NCBI RefSeq assembly: GCF_900496995.4
Contig: NC_044014.1
Coordinates: forward strand, 2,786,501 to 2,850,500
Length of the DNA: 64,000 nt
Origin: Aquila chrysaetos chrysaetos
Taxonomy: Eukaryota > Chordata > Aves > Accipitriformes > Accipitridae
Direction of reading: 5' to 3'
A program made the translations under genes and the position numbers. The notes beneath the pieces are model-generated. The model saw nothing but the letters and a program-made list of their open reading frames with translations, was not told where the DNA came from and did no database searches. How positions within the stretch are numbered: the stretch's first letter is position 1; each line of letters begins with the position of its first letter. This document shows positions 52,759 through 61,658 of this stretch, in pieces.

Positions 52759-55700
52759 TCAATAGCCACAGTATGCCCCTTTAAGGGAGAAAACTTTGCT
52801 GAGAACAAAAAAAGAAACTAATAAAAATAAATTATTAAAAGACAGGCTTAGTTTGGTATTTATAAATTCTAACAATACGTTAGTACACTAGCACATAGAA
52901 CCACAGATTATTTTTGAGAAAAAGAATGCTCATTCTCTAGGGCAAACTTCCCCATTTAAAGTACAAGGATATTCCAAGGCCCACAGTCTGCATTTCCTGT
53001 ATCCCATCCTCTCTTGGAAAAAACTAAGGATTATTTTTTTAAGAGATTACCTGTATTAGTAACATCATAAATTATTAACTATCTATTACCAGAAATTGAC
53101 AAATCTAAAATTAATAAATTATTAATTTTTTAAAAAGTATTTATCTGAAGGAGTTTACTTGTATCTTCAAACAGAAAGGTAGTCTATGGCTGAAAAATTA
53201 TTCCTAGTAAGAAAACACAAGAAAATAAAATACCATATCACTACTAATACCAACATACTTGTAATAAATAAGTGTACGGCCACAAAATTACCTGCAGTGT
53301 TTCATCTTTTGGAGATCTAGAACGCCTCTTTCTTGGAGTTGATTGGAGAGGATATTCAAATCTGGAAGAAATATTTAAAAAGACAACCATTTTTTGTCAA
53401 ATAGCTGATGACTAAATTCCCATTATTAAGATAAATGACCTAGCAATAGTTGTCCACTCCCAACAATACACACATATCACCTTTAAAGGCTTTAACTACA
53501 TCAAAATACTTCTAAATTTTCCCCTAAAAATGACTACCCTTGAAACAAAATCAAAATCATCCTCTAGACAATTCTATCTTTATTGGTTTAGCTTAACGTA
53601 ATATAAAAGTGATAAAAAAAAAAAAAATTTTTAAGCAATCCCGCCTTCTGAAGGTCTATAAGACATTGTAAAGAAATACGAAATAAATTAGATTAACTTC
53701 TGTTTCTGAAGATGGTAAAAGGACATTTTAATTTTTCCGATTTATCTACAGCCATCTTCTGTATCTTCATCCAGCAGTAAGAACCTGTGTCCACAAAGCT
53801 CTCTACATTGTTCACCTGCAGAACACATTCTAGGATGAAGGCACTAACAGTCTGTCATTGGCACTTACCTGAAAGAACGATCAATAATAGTTAACACATC
53901 TCCATGCTTCAGAGGTACAGGTTGCTTAAAACAACTACCATTCAGCTGCGTAGGATTTACTGTACTTAAATTAGTCAATATCGCCTAAAAATAAAACAAA
54001 CATTTCAGTAGCCTGATGAGATGCAACAATGCAATGCATATGTCATTAAAATATGTATATCTTACCTCCTTGTTTTCATTTACTTCAATTTTACAATGTT
54101 CTTTTGAGACCTGAGGCAATTGGATGCGGATATCACATTCTGTTCTCCTGCAGGTGAAAATACAATTTGAGTTTCAAGACACACAGACGACAGAAGAATC
54201 TGACTGCTATAGAATTAGGTGATTTTCCAACTTTTCAGCTAATAATTGTACAGCAGCATGATGCTTTCTCACATTTAGTAACATGAAGAAAATGAACTAC
54301 CTAAGTCTTTCAACTGTGGTGAAAAATAACAGGAGCTCACACTTCTACATCAGAGAATCCATATCAGGAAAAACGTGTTAAAAACCCAAATTCTAAAAAA
54401 AGTAGTTCACAACAAGCCAAAAGAGACATGTCTACAACAGATATCTGGTGGTTTGAGTTTACTTAGTTTCCTGACTTGCAAGTTGCTGAAGACTTGTGGA
54501 ATATTTTTAGAAAATATCAGCACGTGCACTTAAGCTCGCTCTTGGGCATTTGTTACTGACCACTCTCAGAGACAGAGTAATAGGTGGATGGACCTTTGGT
54601 CTCACCTGGATAGCCACTTCTACCTTCTTAAAAGTTGTTAGTAAGTGAAAGCTGTGTTTCTAAGTGTACAGATTTCTTCTTTCTGGTTGTTTTTGTTTTT
54701 TGTTTCTGGGGTTTTTTTTTAGCTAATCTGTAATGCTTTTGACATGCTGTAGGTCTTAGGCATCAAACATATGAGCTTCTGTTCATAGAAGTACAGGACA
54801 CCTCTCACTGATAGAGCTGGCAGAAATTAACGTTTGTACCATTAAGTATCATCTGTCTGGGCAGCTCTGCTGAAGCCAAAGAACAGTATTATTGACACTA
54901 GAGTGCTTCCCATAGACTTCCATTATGGAATTTGATTCCAGATTGAATAATTACAGTTATTTAAGATATCTATCAGTCAGTAGAGTGCTGAACAGACCTA
55001 GTTTAAGAGAAGTAAAAACATTGTATTTGAAGCCTATTTATAGTAAGATCATCTAGTCAAGTCTTCACATATACCATTCAGGTATATTAATTTTATCTTT
55101 TAATGTAAAATAGCTGGATCAAACTCAAAACCCACTATCACTCAACTGTGTGAGTTGAAGTAAGTTTCAAGAGTGGAGGAAGAGGTATAAGTTCTTACTA
55201 ATTTTTAATATTAATTCTAGATATTGGCTGACGTATTCCATTACTGAGGTTTTGGAGAACCAAAAAAAAAAAAAACCAAAACACCAAACCAAAACCCAAA
55301 ACAGAGAAGAGCACTGAGGTAATGGTCAAATACAAGCCATGTACCTTACTTCTCTTCACTAGCCAATTATCTGGAAACTGCCTCTGCATAAAAGAATACC
55401 ATCACTTGCTTGTCAGCTGTGTATTACTTTTAATCCCTTCCCCAGATTTCCTTTGGCCAGAAACTTTAAAGAAAAAAAAAAAAAAGTAGTTCTGGCAAGG
55501 AAAGGACAAAAATTAAGTTCAGCTTTCTAGTCTTACAAATAACCTTAGACCAATATCATCCCCTGTACATCATTCACAAATAAACAAACATTTATTTTTG
55601 CAAATAAGTATTAAAAGATATAATCTGCAGGAAAAATATCACTAATATTATTTTGATGTATCCAAGTACTCAACTAATTCTCACCTTCCAAATAAACAAG

Positions 55701-55776
55701 AACTTGCAGTGAGTGGAAAACTAATTCCATCAGTCCCATTCCGTTTAATTACAACAATATTCCCAAAGAGCGGCAT
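32334..55776 (-). CDS. MKI67: Ki-67 proliferation antigen, complete coding region in 15 exons
   Basis: Ki-67 coats mitotic chromosomes as a surfactant-like layer, organises the perichromosomal compartment and binds PP1; it is made only in cycling cells. Coding exons 5' to 3' (high to low coordinates): 55776-55685, 54147-54066, 53984-53869, 53361-53292, 52388-52310, 50360-48846, 48520-48282, 47549-47126, 44946-44831, 44627-44456, 44367-44233, 40253-38977, 37802-37727, 37157-34053, 32506-32334. All borders are GT-AG and all phases agree; the total is 7,671 nt, 2,556 residues. Identity rests on the FHA domain (residues about 8-98), RVSF (676-679), the KRRSGAS..NL and AKSWA.VVKLG blocks, TP repeats (1092-1431) and a K/R-rich tail, in the mammalian order. 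It is shorter than human Ki-67 (about 3,256 residues), mainly because the repeat region is compact. Exon borders were placed by eye. Confidence 0.96.
32507..34052 (-). other. MKI67: MKI67 intron 15
   Basis: A 1.5-kb intron before the last exon. The plus-strand frames at 33016-33225 and 33577-33840 have no splice or composition support. I see no element in it. Confidence 0.8.
34053..37157 (-). CDS. MKI67: MKI67 exon 15: long Lys/Arg-rich C-terminal region
   Basis: Residues 1465-2499 in one 3,105-nt exon. It corresponds to the chromatin-binding leucine/arginine-rich (LR) end of mammalian Ki-67 but is much longer. Basic islands such as RGRSRK, GRGKRK, SPRRRSR, KRGRRAR, LRSARK, LRRGKRR, LGRGRRK and LRKGRRK recur every 40-60 residues, separated by acidic, Ser/Thr-rich spacers. 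From about residue 1980 these become recognisable units of about 50 residues, each with a TSSTSLQ-like lead, a short LPxD element, an acidic EEQN-like stretch and an R-rich end. I used the acceptor CTGTTTTAG at 37158-37159 because it keeps phase with exon 14. Confidence 0.95.
37727..37802 (-). CDS. MKI67: MKI67 exon 14
   Basis: Residues 1440-1465, a short Ser-rich, acidic linker ([20 protein letters not shown]). The acceptor CCCTTAG and donor GTAAGT are good, and its phases (0 in, 1 out) are exactly those needed between exons 13 and 15. Confidence 0.85.
37803..38976 (-). other. MKI67: MKI67 intron 13
   Basis: A 1.2-kb AT-rich intron between the repeat exon and the short exon 14. I see nothing notable. 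Confidence 0.85.
38977..40253 (-). CDS. MKI67: MKI67 exon 13: compact Ki-67 repeat exon
   Basis: Residues 1014-1439. A unique leader of about 77 residues (with [11 protein letters not shown]) is followed by seventeen uninterrupted 20-residue units (1092-1431) and eight final residues (FDIQEDIK). The human equivalent is the 6.8-kb exon 13 with 16 repeats of about 122 residues. Only the core of that repeat (TPKEKAQALEDLAGFKELF) corresponds to the unit here. Each of the first sixteen units carries one TP site, so phosphorylation sites are regularly spaced. The plus strand is also open for 313 codons, a side effect of the repeat. Confidence 0.96.
39001..40020. repeat. 60-bp tandem repeat, 17 units, coding in MKI67 exon 13
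   Basis: Seventeen 60-bp units lie end to end with no indel over 1,020 bp. Four units (39601-39840) are base-for-base identical and units 39541-39600 and 39841-39900 are nearly so, while the units at 39001-39360 are strongly diverged. Two further neighbours (39361-39480) are identical to each other. The pattern suggests recent expansion in the centre and older units at the 3' end. Copy number may vary between individuals or be collapsed in assemblies. Confidence 0.97.
40672..42140 (-). mobile_element. CR1 LINE, 5'-truncated, in MKI67 intron 12
   Basis: A minus-oriented CR1 of about 1.47 kb. The 3' end (40672-40730) is the usual CR1 tail, ending in ATTCTATGAT on minus. Broken reverse-transcriptase pieces can be read on minus: [40 protein letters not shown] and [10 protein letters not shown] (41780-42100), then [20 protein letters not shown] (41240-41400) and [20 protein letters not shown] (41050-41109). 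Frames shift between the pieces, so the copy is dead. Birds carry many such 5'-truncated CR1 copies. Confidence 0.95.
42585..43020 (+). mobile_element. CR1 LINE internal fragment, plus orientation, in MKI67 intron 12
   Basis: The plus strand carries degenerate CR1 reverse-transcriptase sequence (GGGAACAGTCAGCATCAATT, then TTTGTGGATGAAAAGAGAGC, AACACTGTCTCCCACAAAAT and AACTGGCTGGATGATCAGGC). It lacks the 3' tail, is more diverged than the neighbouring copy and lies head to head with it, about 0.45 kb away. No intact frame remains. Confidence 0.8.
44233..44367 (-). CDS. MKI67: MKI67 exon 12
   Basis: Residues 969-1014. It starts [15 protein letters not shown], whose EMFQTP core matches human EMFKTP and is the first TP-type motif before the repeat array. 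It also has a second TP (FTPT) and HTPEESG at its end. Phases 1/1 join exons 11 and 13. Confidence 0.93.
44456..44627 (-). CDS. MKI67: MKI67 exon 11
   Basis: Residues 912-969. [18 protein letters not shown] matches human STGHANSPCTIIIGKAHT. It ends in NMDESFTG, which with exon 12 gives the equivalent of human LSGIAEMFKTP. The acceptor is CTCTGCAG and the donor GTAAGT. Confidence 0.94.
44831..44946 (-). CDS. MKI67: MKI67 exon 10: [11 protein letters not shown] block
   Basis: Residues 873-911. [19 protein letters not shown] matches human VAKSWADVVKLGAKQTQTK and is one of the best conserved stretches outside the FHA and PP1 motifs. A basic tail ([15 protein letters not shown]) follows. The acceptor TTTCTAG is strong. 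Confidence 0.95.
44947..47125 (-). other. MKI67: MKI67 intron 9
   Basis: A 2.2-kb intron without recognisable elements other than low-complexity sequence: (CAAAAA)n at 46094-46118, (AAT)n at 46216-46230 and a very AT-rich stretch at 46556-46650. Confidence 0.85.
47126..47549 (-). CDS. MKI67: MKI67 exon 9: linker with KRRSGA motifs
   Basis: Residues 732-873. It starts [11 protein letters not shown] and ends [12 protein letters not shown], matching human KRRSGASEANL. KRRSGA is present twice (849-854 and 861-866), and RFSV lies at 779-782. Proline-directed sites include TP at 814-815 and 831-832. In phase with exons 8 and 10. Confidence 0.95.
47550..48281 (-). other. MKI67: MKI67 intron 8
   Basis: A 0.7-kb intron. 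The palindrome-like CTCCTGCATATGCAGGAG lies at 47985-48002; otherwise I see nothing. Confidence 0.8.
48282..48520 (-). CDS. MKI67: MKI67 exon 8: PP1-binding RVSF motif and KiR-SLiM
   Basis: Residues 652-731. [20 protein letters not shown] (residues 673-692) holds the RVxF motif RVSF at 676-679, followed by SPELFD..LPPN(S/T)PLKRG, the segment shared by Ki-67 and RepoMan (CDCA2) that selects the beta/gamma isoforms of PP1. The human motif is RRRVSFGGHLRPELFDENL. The lysine run at the start is a likely nuclear localisation signal. This exon is one of the most diagnostic parts of the gene. Confidence 0.97.
48846..50360 (-). CDS. MKI67: MKI67 exon 7: long Ser/Thr-rich disordered region
   Basis: Residues 147-652 in one 1,515-nt exon. 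The conserved anchor [17 protein letters not shown] matches human SPFWKLYESVKKELDVK. The rest is low-complexity, rich in Ser, Lys and Glu, with several SP/TP sites ([28 protein letters not shown]), as expected for a Cdk1 substrate. [11 protein letters not shown] near the end is an AT-hook-like GRP core in a basic context. It is probably disordered. Confidence 0.95.
50361..52309 (-). other. MKI67: MKI67 intron 6
   Basis: A 1.9-kb intron. The only notable feature is a run of 14 G on the plus strand (51228-51241). The sense transcript therefore has a C run. Confidence 0.85.
52310..52388 (-). CDS. MKI67: MKI67 exon 6
   Basis: Residues 121-147, a short linker with an acidic/hydrophobic first half. 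The acceptor TTTACAG and donor CAG-GTTGGT give phases that join exons 5 and 7 exactly. Similarity to human Ki-67 is weak here, so the call rests on splice sites and phase. Confidence 0.8.
52389..53291 (-). other. MKI67: MKI67 intron 5
   Basis: A 0.9-kb AT-rich intron with a 33-nt poly-A run on plus (52722-52754), the longest homopolymer in the window. I see no poly(A)-tailed element attached to it. Confidence 0.85.
53292..53361 (-). CDS. MKI67: MKI67 exon 5
   Basis: Residues 97-120, starting [18 protein letters not shown]. This basic, Ser-rich linker follows the FHA fold and matches the human segment after RSFRYE. It holds possible proline-directed phosphosites (STP, RSP). Ends on a codon boundary. 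Confidence 0.9.
53869..53984 (-). CDS. MKI67: MKI67 exon 4: end of the FHA domain
   Basis: Residues 59-97. It contains NPTQLNG (Asn73-Gly74, the FHA N-G loop) and [14 protein letters not shown], closely matching the mammalian [14 protein letters not shown]. The final Arg codon is split. Acceptor CTAG is at 53986-53985; the donor is GTAAGT. Confidence 0.95.
54066..54147 (-). CDS. MKI67: MKI67 exon 3: FHA core
   Basis: Residues 31-58. It carries the FHA signature ECDIRIQLP, then SKEH (Ser45 and His48), matching the S-x-x-H phosphothreonine-binding motif. The human equivalent reads SKQH. In mammals this domain binds phosphorylated NIFK and KIF15 (Hklp2). Ends on a codon boundary; donor GTAAGA. 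Confidence 0.95.
54148..55684 (-). other. MKI67: MKI67 intron 2
   Basis: A 1.5-kb intron separating the first two FHA exons. Poly-A runs lie at 55261-55274 and 55471-55485. I see nothing else. Confidence 0.85.
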
Positions 55777-55798
55777 CTTGAAATATAAGGAATCTTAC
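55685..55798 (-). CDS. MKI67: MKI67 exon 2: start codon and start of the FHA domain
   Basis: The acceptor TTATAG ends at 55799. The ATG is at 55776-55774, preceded by a 22-nt 5' UTR piece and encoding [11 protein letters not shown]. Conserved residues are VVIKR, the FPL segment and CLFGR, as at the mammalian N-terminus; the Gly-Arg of the FHA phosphopeptide loop is residues 30-31, with the Arg codon split by the intron. The donor is GTGAGA. Confidence 0.95.
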
Positions 55799-57460
55799 CT
55801 ATAAAAGAATGCCAGAATTACTCATCCAAATAATGCTTTACATCTTTATGAAAGTAAATCAATGTAATTACTTTTTTTACTTCTATTCAAGAGACATTTT
55901 CCAATGTTCAGCAGAAGAATCTCAGTGCCATTTACATGTGCTTGACTGTGTGGAAAACTGGGAACTATTTACCATGAGCACCCACTGTAATCACACACGG
56001 GAAGCTGAAGGCACTGCGTGTTTGGAGAAACTGATGCCTATACAGGGTGGCAAGAGCAGTCATCACATGTTCATGTAAACTTGGTTATACGGCTTTTACA
56101 TATGCAATAGGTATTTGCTACCCATCAGAGCCTTTGCAAAGATTCAGGGGCAACACATATTTCATCCCATAAGCAACTTAAAGCTATTTTCATATAAACA
56201 GTTACCCCTCCTCACCTAAATCTAGATATTACACATTCTCTTCCCTACATGGAAATTTTTAGACTTGATTCTAAAAGTAAACAGAGACCCACTGACTACA
56301 GTTGTATCCTCCTCAACAAGGAGGAAATGGTGGCATTACCAGGAAGGAGCACTCCCAGAAGACAGCTGAAAAGAAGGCTGAAAGTTTAGCGGTTGCTAGG
56401 ATCTCCTGATGGGCTGCCGATACAGCTGAGAGGTGGCAAGTGCATCCGTGCGTGCACATAGTGAGAAAGGAGAATGAACGTTTAACTTGGAAAAAAAAAA
56501 AACAAAACAAAACAAAACAACCAACAAAACCCAAACCCACAGCGTTTGCACAACCAGATACGCTATTCCTTTCATGTACAAATAGGAGTGTGCCACGAAG
56601 TACAAGCAATCCTCAAAAAAACATATATAAAATGCACTGTCAAATATTACACGTTTGGAAGTGGCAAGCGAAAAACAAGGGAACTAAATGTGGTTAAGGG
56701 CGATCCCTCTGAACTCTTTTGCTAGGTTTCATACTTATTCAAAAAAAAAAACAAAGCACATCCTAGGACAAATTTGACAGCACCCTTAAGAAAAGCCTTT
56801 ACCTGTACGTTACAGAAAACTGCAATCTTCAGTTTTCCTCACCCAAAGTGCCTGTCCGCAGTTTCCACCGACTCCTACGAGCGACAAACGCCGCACAAGC
56901 CGCCGAAACCGAAGTTTACACCACCCTTACGAGCCCAGGCTCCCTGCGGCCGCCTCTGCGAGCCAGGTGGCCCACAGCCACCGCCGCGGCCGGGGCTGGT
57001 GCGTCCCGGCTCCCGCTGACAGGACGGTTCGACTGCCGGGCAGCAGACATCCACCGAGGACAGCAACACGGCCCACCCCCTCCCCGCGGCGCCCGGAGCC
57101 CCAGAGTCCTCCCGGCCCGATCCTCCCTTCCCTTCACCTCACCTCCAGGACTGCCTTTCCTTCCCATGAAGCCGCGTTCGCCCACCGTCGCGCTCCACAG
57201 CCCCGAGAACAGCGGTGTCCCGGACGCCTTCTACCCCCCCGGCGGAGCCCTCGCAGACCCGCTGAGGCGGCTGAGGGGCCGATGAGGCGGCAGAGGGGCT
57301 GCCCCCCCCCTCCCTCCTGTCAGTGCGCGGCGCGGACTGAGTCTTCCCGCCAGCGGCCGCCGCGACGGAACCCTCGCACGCCCCGGCCGTATCCCTCCGC
57401 CGCGTCAAAACGGAGGGCGGTTACCGCGCACACTGCCCCGGTACCGCCCGCCGCCCTCAC
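55799..57460 (-). other. MKI67: MKI67 intron 1
   Basis: This intron runs from the CpG island into AT-rich DNA and contains an (AAAAC)n run at 56490-56525. I see no coding exon in it. Confidence 0.6.
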
Positions 57461-57580
57461 CCGCTGACAGCCGCCACGGCTGAGGGGACACACGGAGCCC
57501 GGCCGGCTGGGACAGGAGCCCCTCGGCGACCGGACTCTTTTAGCCTTCGCTGATGCCGGCTTGGCGGAAGGAGAAAAGGG
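57461..57580 (-). other. MKI67: MKI67 exon 1, noncoding 5' UTR (start approximate)
   Basis: A good minus-strand donor (CAGCGG then GTGAGG, GT at 57460-57459) lies inside the CpG island, just below a pair of CCAAT boxes. Mammalian MKI67 also has a noncoding first exon, and the start codon here is in the next exon. The transcription start is inferred from the CCAAT positions and may be off by tens of bases. Confidence 0.5.
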
Positions 57581-57599
57581 CCGCTCCGCCTCCGCCGAA

Positions 57600-57735
57600 G
57601 CCGCGGGAAGGGGTTGTTTTTCGAAAAGGCGCGCGTCAGCCCGCGATTGGTGAAAGGGCGGTCACGTGTACCGCGCGGCGGACCCAATCAGGAGCGCGGA
57701 GGCCGTTTGATTTCAAATGGCGGGAGGCGGGCGGG
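57600..57735. promoter_or_regulatory. MKI67: MKI67 core promoter with CCAAT, CHR-like, E-box and E2F-like sites
   Basis: CCAAT boxes lie at 57646-57650 (minus) and 57684-57688 (plus), with an E-box CACGTG at 57663-57668 between them. Outside them are CHR-like elements: TTCGAA at 57620-57625 and TTCAAA (TTTGAA on minus) at 57712-57717. E2F-like sites are TGGCGGGA at 57718-57725 and GCGGGAA at 57603-57609. NF-Y plus CHR/E2F elements are typical of G2/M genes controlled by the DREAM and MuvB-B-MYB complexes, which fits MKI67. The near mirror symmetry suggests divergent transcription. Factor binding is inferred from motifs only. Confidence 0.7.
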
Positions 57736-60700
57736 CCCGGCCTGAGGTACCGTCCCCGGGAGCCGTCCCTCGCCTCAGGGCGGCTCCGCTCCTCCGCCAC
57801 AACCGCCGGCTGGCAGCCCTTCCCCTTCCCTCACCGCTGTCAGCCGCCTTCTGCCGCAGGAGAGACACCCCCCCACACACAAACACCCCCCCACACGGGC
57901 GAAGGTTTGGGCCAGTACCCGGACGGGTTTCTTCAGCGCCTCTGTGAGGGAGAGGGATTCACGGGGGACTCGGCTGGCTCCCAAATAACACACCTCTTCG
58001 GCTGCTGATGTTGCTTGAGCCTCGTGAGAACTCCTCGGGTCAGTAAAAAAAGGTCCAGAATCAGTTTATAGTGCTTCGGCTCAACGTAGGCTTTCTAAAC
58101 TAATTTCAGCGTCTGTATCTTCTTTCTGCACCGACCTTTTGGTAATGAAAATGTTATTAATTAAAATATCGCTAACCTCCTTTAAAGGAGGAGGGAAAAA
58201 AAAAAAAAGGGAGCAAGGATGGGAGGGAGAAAGCAGCAGTATTAAAAATAAAAACTAAAATTAAAAAGTAAAATTAAAAATTAGCATTTTAAGTCCATTT
58301 TAATCAGCCATTTACTTACCTTCATTTATCTACAAAAACGGATACCCATCTCTGCTCCCTGACAGGAATCCACTACTAAGACATGAATTTGAGAATCTGT
58401 AAGAGAAACCAAGGATCAAGACAAACACTGTTTGTGCTGCTCTGTATTTAAAAACAGAAGGAAAAAAAAAAACACAACACACCTGGCAAGTAACCAGAAT
58501 TTAGTTCAGTCACACAAAGGCAGAAAGAGCTGTTCCTAGACAAATCCAGTATCATTTACATTCTCATCCTTGATCAGGTTTATATTTTGATATTGCTGTC
58601 AAGTGTTTGTATAAATTTAAAAATTAATCTCCAATCAATGAGATAGATAATCTCCTGGTATTAAAAATGAGGAGAAGCCATAATTTGAAAATAGCCAAGG
58701 AGAGGAAGGTACCTTTGAATGTAATCTCAGATTAGAAACATTTTTCAGATTGGAAAGGTTTTTAACCATAGCCCTCTCCAGAATACACAAGATAACTCTT
58801 CAAAAATTTGTGCAGAAAAATGCAGATTACGCTGAGACTATGCAACTTCTGTCTTTATGTTCAGTTCTTGCAGTTTGAACATTTGCACCAGAGGTCTGAA
58901 ATTATGAAATATAGGCCCCAAACACCTAATTTTAGTCTCCAGAGACTCCTCTATGTGATGCACAATATTAAGTTTTAAAAGCAAGATACCTATTTGCTTT
59001 CTCATTCTTTTTGACGTCCAAGGGAGTCATGAAAGCTTTTGGACTTCTAGAAAAGAGATTGGAAGGTGCTGGTTTCGCCTCCATGAAACAGTATAGGAAA
59101 GTGCTTAAAAACAAAGGGAACAGAGATTTGCCAGGCAGCGCATGAAGATTCAGGCAAATTAATGCTCTTCCCCTCCCTGGAAGGCCAATACTGAGGGGGA
59201 CAGGGAGCAAGACTGTTCTTTTGGCAGCAGTTTGCTCAGACTGCCTGATACCTCATTTTCAGGCCATGGTTCCACAAAAATCTAAGCCAAATTAATCTCT
59301 GTTGCTGGAGAAGTAAATAGAAAAGAAATTTAAAATAAGAACAAAACCCAAGTACTTCCAGAAATTCTGAATAATTTGAAAAAAAGGAAGAGCAGTTTAC
59401 ACTTACATATTATATTTAAAATATACCCTGCATAACATACACCAGTCAGTTTGAATTCCTGATATTTCCCCCCTCTATTTCCTAGCCACCAAACATAAAC
59501 TGGTAACTAACACTTAAACCTGGTTTTTATCTTTTAAGATGACCACAGGAAAAATATCCTGAAGGAGCAGTGTGGGTTCCAACTTGCACAGTATTTTTGA
59601 TATGCACTATGTTATCAGACACATAAAAGCAAAACATTTCAGTTACCAGACTCCTTCAAAAAGCAAACCTTATTTTTACCATAACTAATTGACAGCAAAG
59701 ACAGCCTCGCTCAATTCCTTCCTTTCTACCCCAACATCACAGTATCCCCTCCAAGATGGCTGGGGAAATTCCAAGGGAAAATAGACAGTCTGTTGACTGA
59801 TACCTGATTTTTTTGTTTGTTTTTATAATAAATATGCATTACTGAGATATGGAATCTGGTGACCTTAATTCCAAGTTAAAGTTCTATACATGCATGTGTG
59901 GGGGAAAGAGATACAAAGGGAGAAAGGCCTTTTCCAAGGTCATCCAGTCTTTTGTGCTTCAGGGGATAAAATTCTACTATTCAGATCTTTCACAAAGCAG
60001 AACATTCCTTTTGATATTACTACTGTTTTATTTAATTATTTACTTTGCCTCAAATACTATTTTATGTGGTATGATGACTTTAGGGTACTTTAGATGTGAT
60101 ACAGTTAGATGTAAGCAGCTTTTTAAATATTATTTTTTTCCTTTGAACTACTCTGAAGTGTTTTTTATAAAATTTGTTGGGGTTTTAATTTAGTTCAGCA
60201 TATTAAGGCATGACCTTATTATTATACCTTCAGCTTGTCATGATAGCTTTTTGCTACTGGACAATCTTGTATTTAGATGTAAAACATTCAAACAAAATCA
60301 GAATTCTAACACTGGGTATCTCTGCTAATAAACAGATATTAAAGTCAGATCCTTCCTGGGTGTTTTTACAAGTGCAGTTATACCTGAACAATTATCTAAA
60401 CCAAACAGTTTATACCAGTAAAACTCTTTAATTCATTACAGTCTCTACTAGCCCATATCTGATCAAACTGAGCTGGACAGCAAAAGAGCAATTTTGCTGC
60501 TATCGTTACATGGGCATTGTCATGTTGACAAGGGCTTCGGTGATTTAAAAAAAAAAAAAAAAAATCTGCAGTATGCCAATAATTGTATATTCTAGCATGA
60601 CATACAGTGGTTTATTAGCGCACTTACCGCACAGAATCCTGTCACATCCTTTGTGATAAATGTCTCTGCAAGCACAGCAGTGCTTACAGCAAAACACAAA

Positions 60701-61529
60701 TTATAATAAAGGTTTTAAGCATGCCTTTAAATCTGTCTTCAAGAGCAGCAGGGCTTTCTTAAATAGTAGATATACAAATATTTGCAAAAGTAGATCTATA
60801 GGAGGGAAAAAATGACATTTTCTTCAAGGTTTAAATTTTCTGTTAGGTTAATTTCTATCTGTGAACATTTAATTTACTAGGAGTACAAGCCGACAAATAT
60901 ATCTGCATAGATGTTGTTGACAGTAAAACTGTCAACTTTCAAAAATGTGTTGAAAAATAGTTTATTTTAAATCTGTCCTTGAATCTGCTTGCTATTTTTT
61001 TAGGCATTTTTGACTTATTTGACCAATGAACAGGTAATTAGGAAAAAGCTACTTCACTGAGATCCATCAGTACGGATCTGTGAGCCTTTTCAGGACTTAA
61101 TGATCAGGCTTATCAGTGGAAGATGGTGACCCAGTAATACAAAAAGGCCCTGAATCATTAAAGCATACTGGGGCTGAAGTCTCGAGCCAAGAGCACAAGA
61201 ACAACAACAAAATAAAGAGAATGAGAAAAATTAGCATCTTAATTCCTCATATGAAGATCCTTATGCAAGGTTATTTGTTCTAGTTTCTGAACAGGTGGTT
61301 TGGAAGCACTTGAATGAATGAAGCTTCTTTCTCACAGATTTGTACTACTAGTGTTTTTTAACTGACAGTCTAAGAAAGCATAAGTTCCAGTTAAAGCTTT
61401 TACTAGATCAGGGCTTTTGTAAGGTATATAGGTATTAGGTAAATAAGGAACTAAGTGCAGGCAGCAACTTTAGTACTAGTGAAAGGCCATCACCACCAAT
61501 CAGCTCTCATTTTTAGAAAATGGAGTTAC

Positions 61530-61658
61530 CTTGGAATACACTAGTGCCCTCTCGATGGAGTTGTAATTTGGCCAGTGGATCCAGAAGACACAGCAGATAA
61601 AGGAAGAGAGGCACAAGCAAAACAATCACAATAAGCCTTGCTTCTAGAATTGCCAAAA
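61530..61658 (-). CDS. Possible exon encoding a transmembrane segment
   Basis: The acceptor GAATGTTTTTAG and donor AAG-GTAACT enclose 129 nt, open for 42 codons. The block encodes ARLIVIVLLVPLFLYLLCLL, a strong membrane helix, then DPLAKLQLHREGTSVFQ. Both phases are 1. T-rich DNA readily gives hydrophobic frames by chance and no partner exon is clear. Confidence 0.25.

Larger units (their letters stand above)
56860..57950. promoter_or_regulatory. CpG island
   Basis: About 1.1 kb of GC-rich, CpG-dense sequence in an otherwise AT-rich window. It covers exon 1, the promoter and the first part of intron 1 of MKI67. Long open frames on both strands here are a by-product of the high GC content, and I do not call them genes. 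Confidence 0.9.

Noticed and set aside
56848..58008. Several long frames on both strands in the CpG island
   Set aside because: Expected from high GC content. Pro/Arg/Ala-rich products with no similarity to a known family and no splice support.
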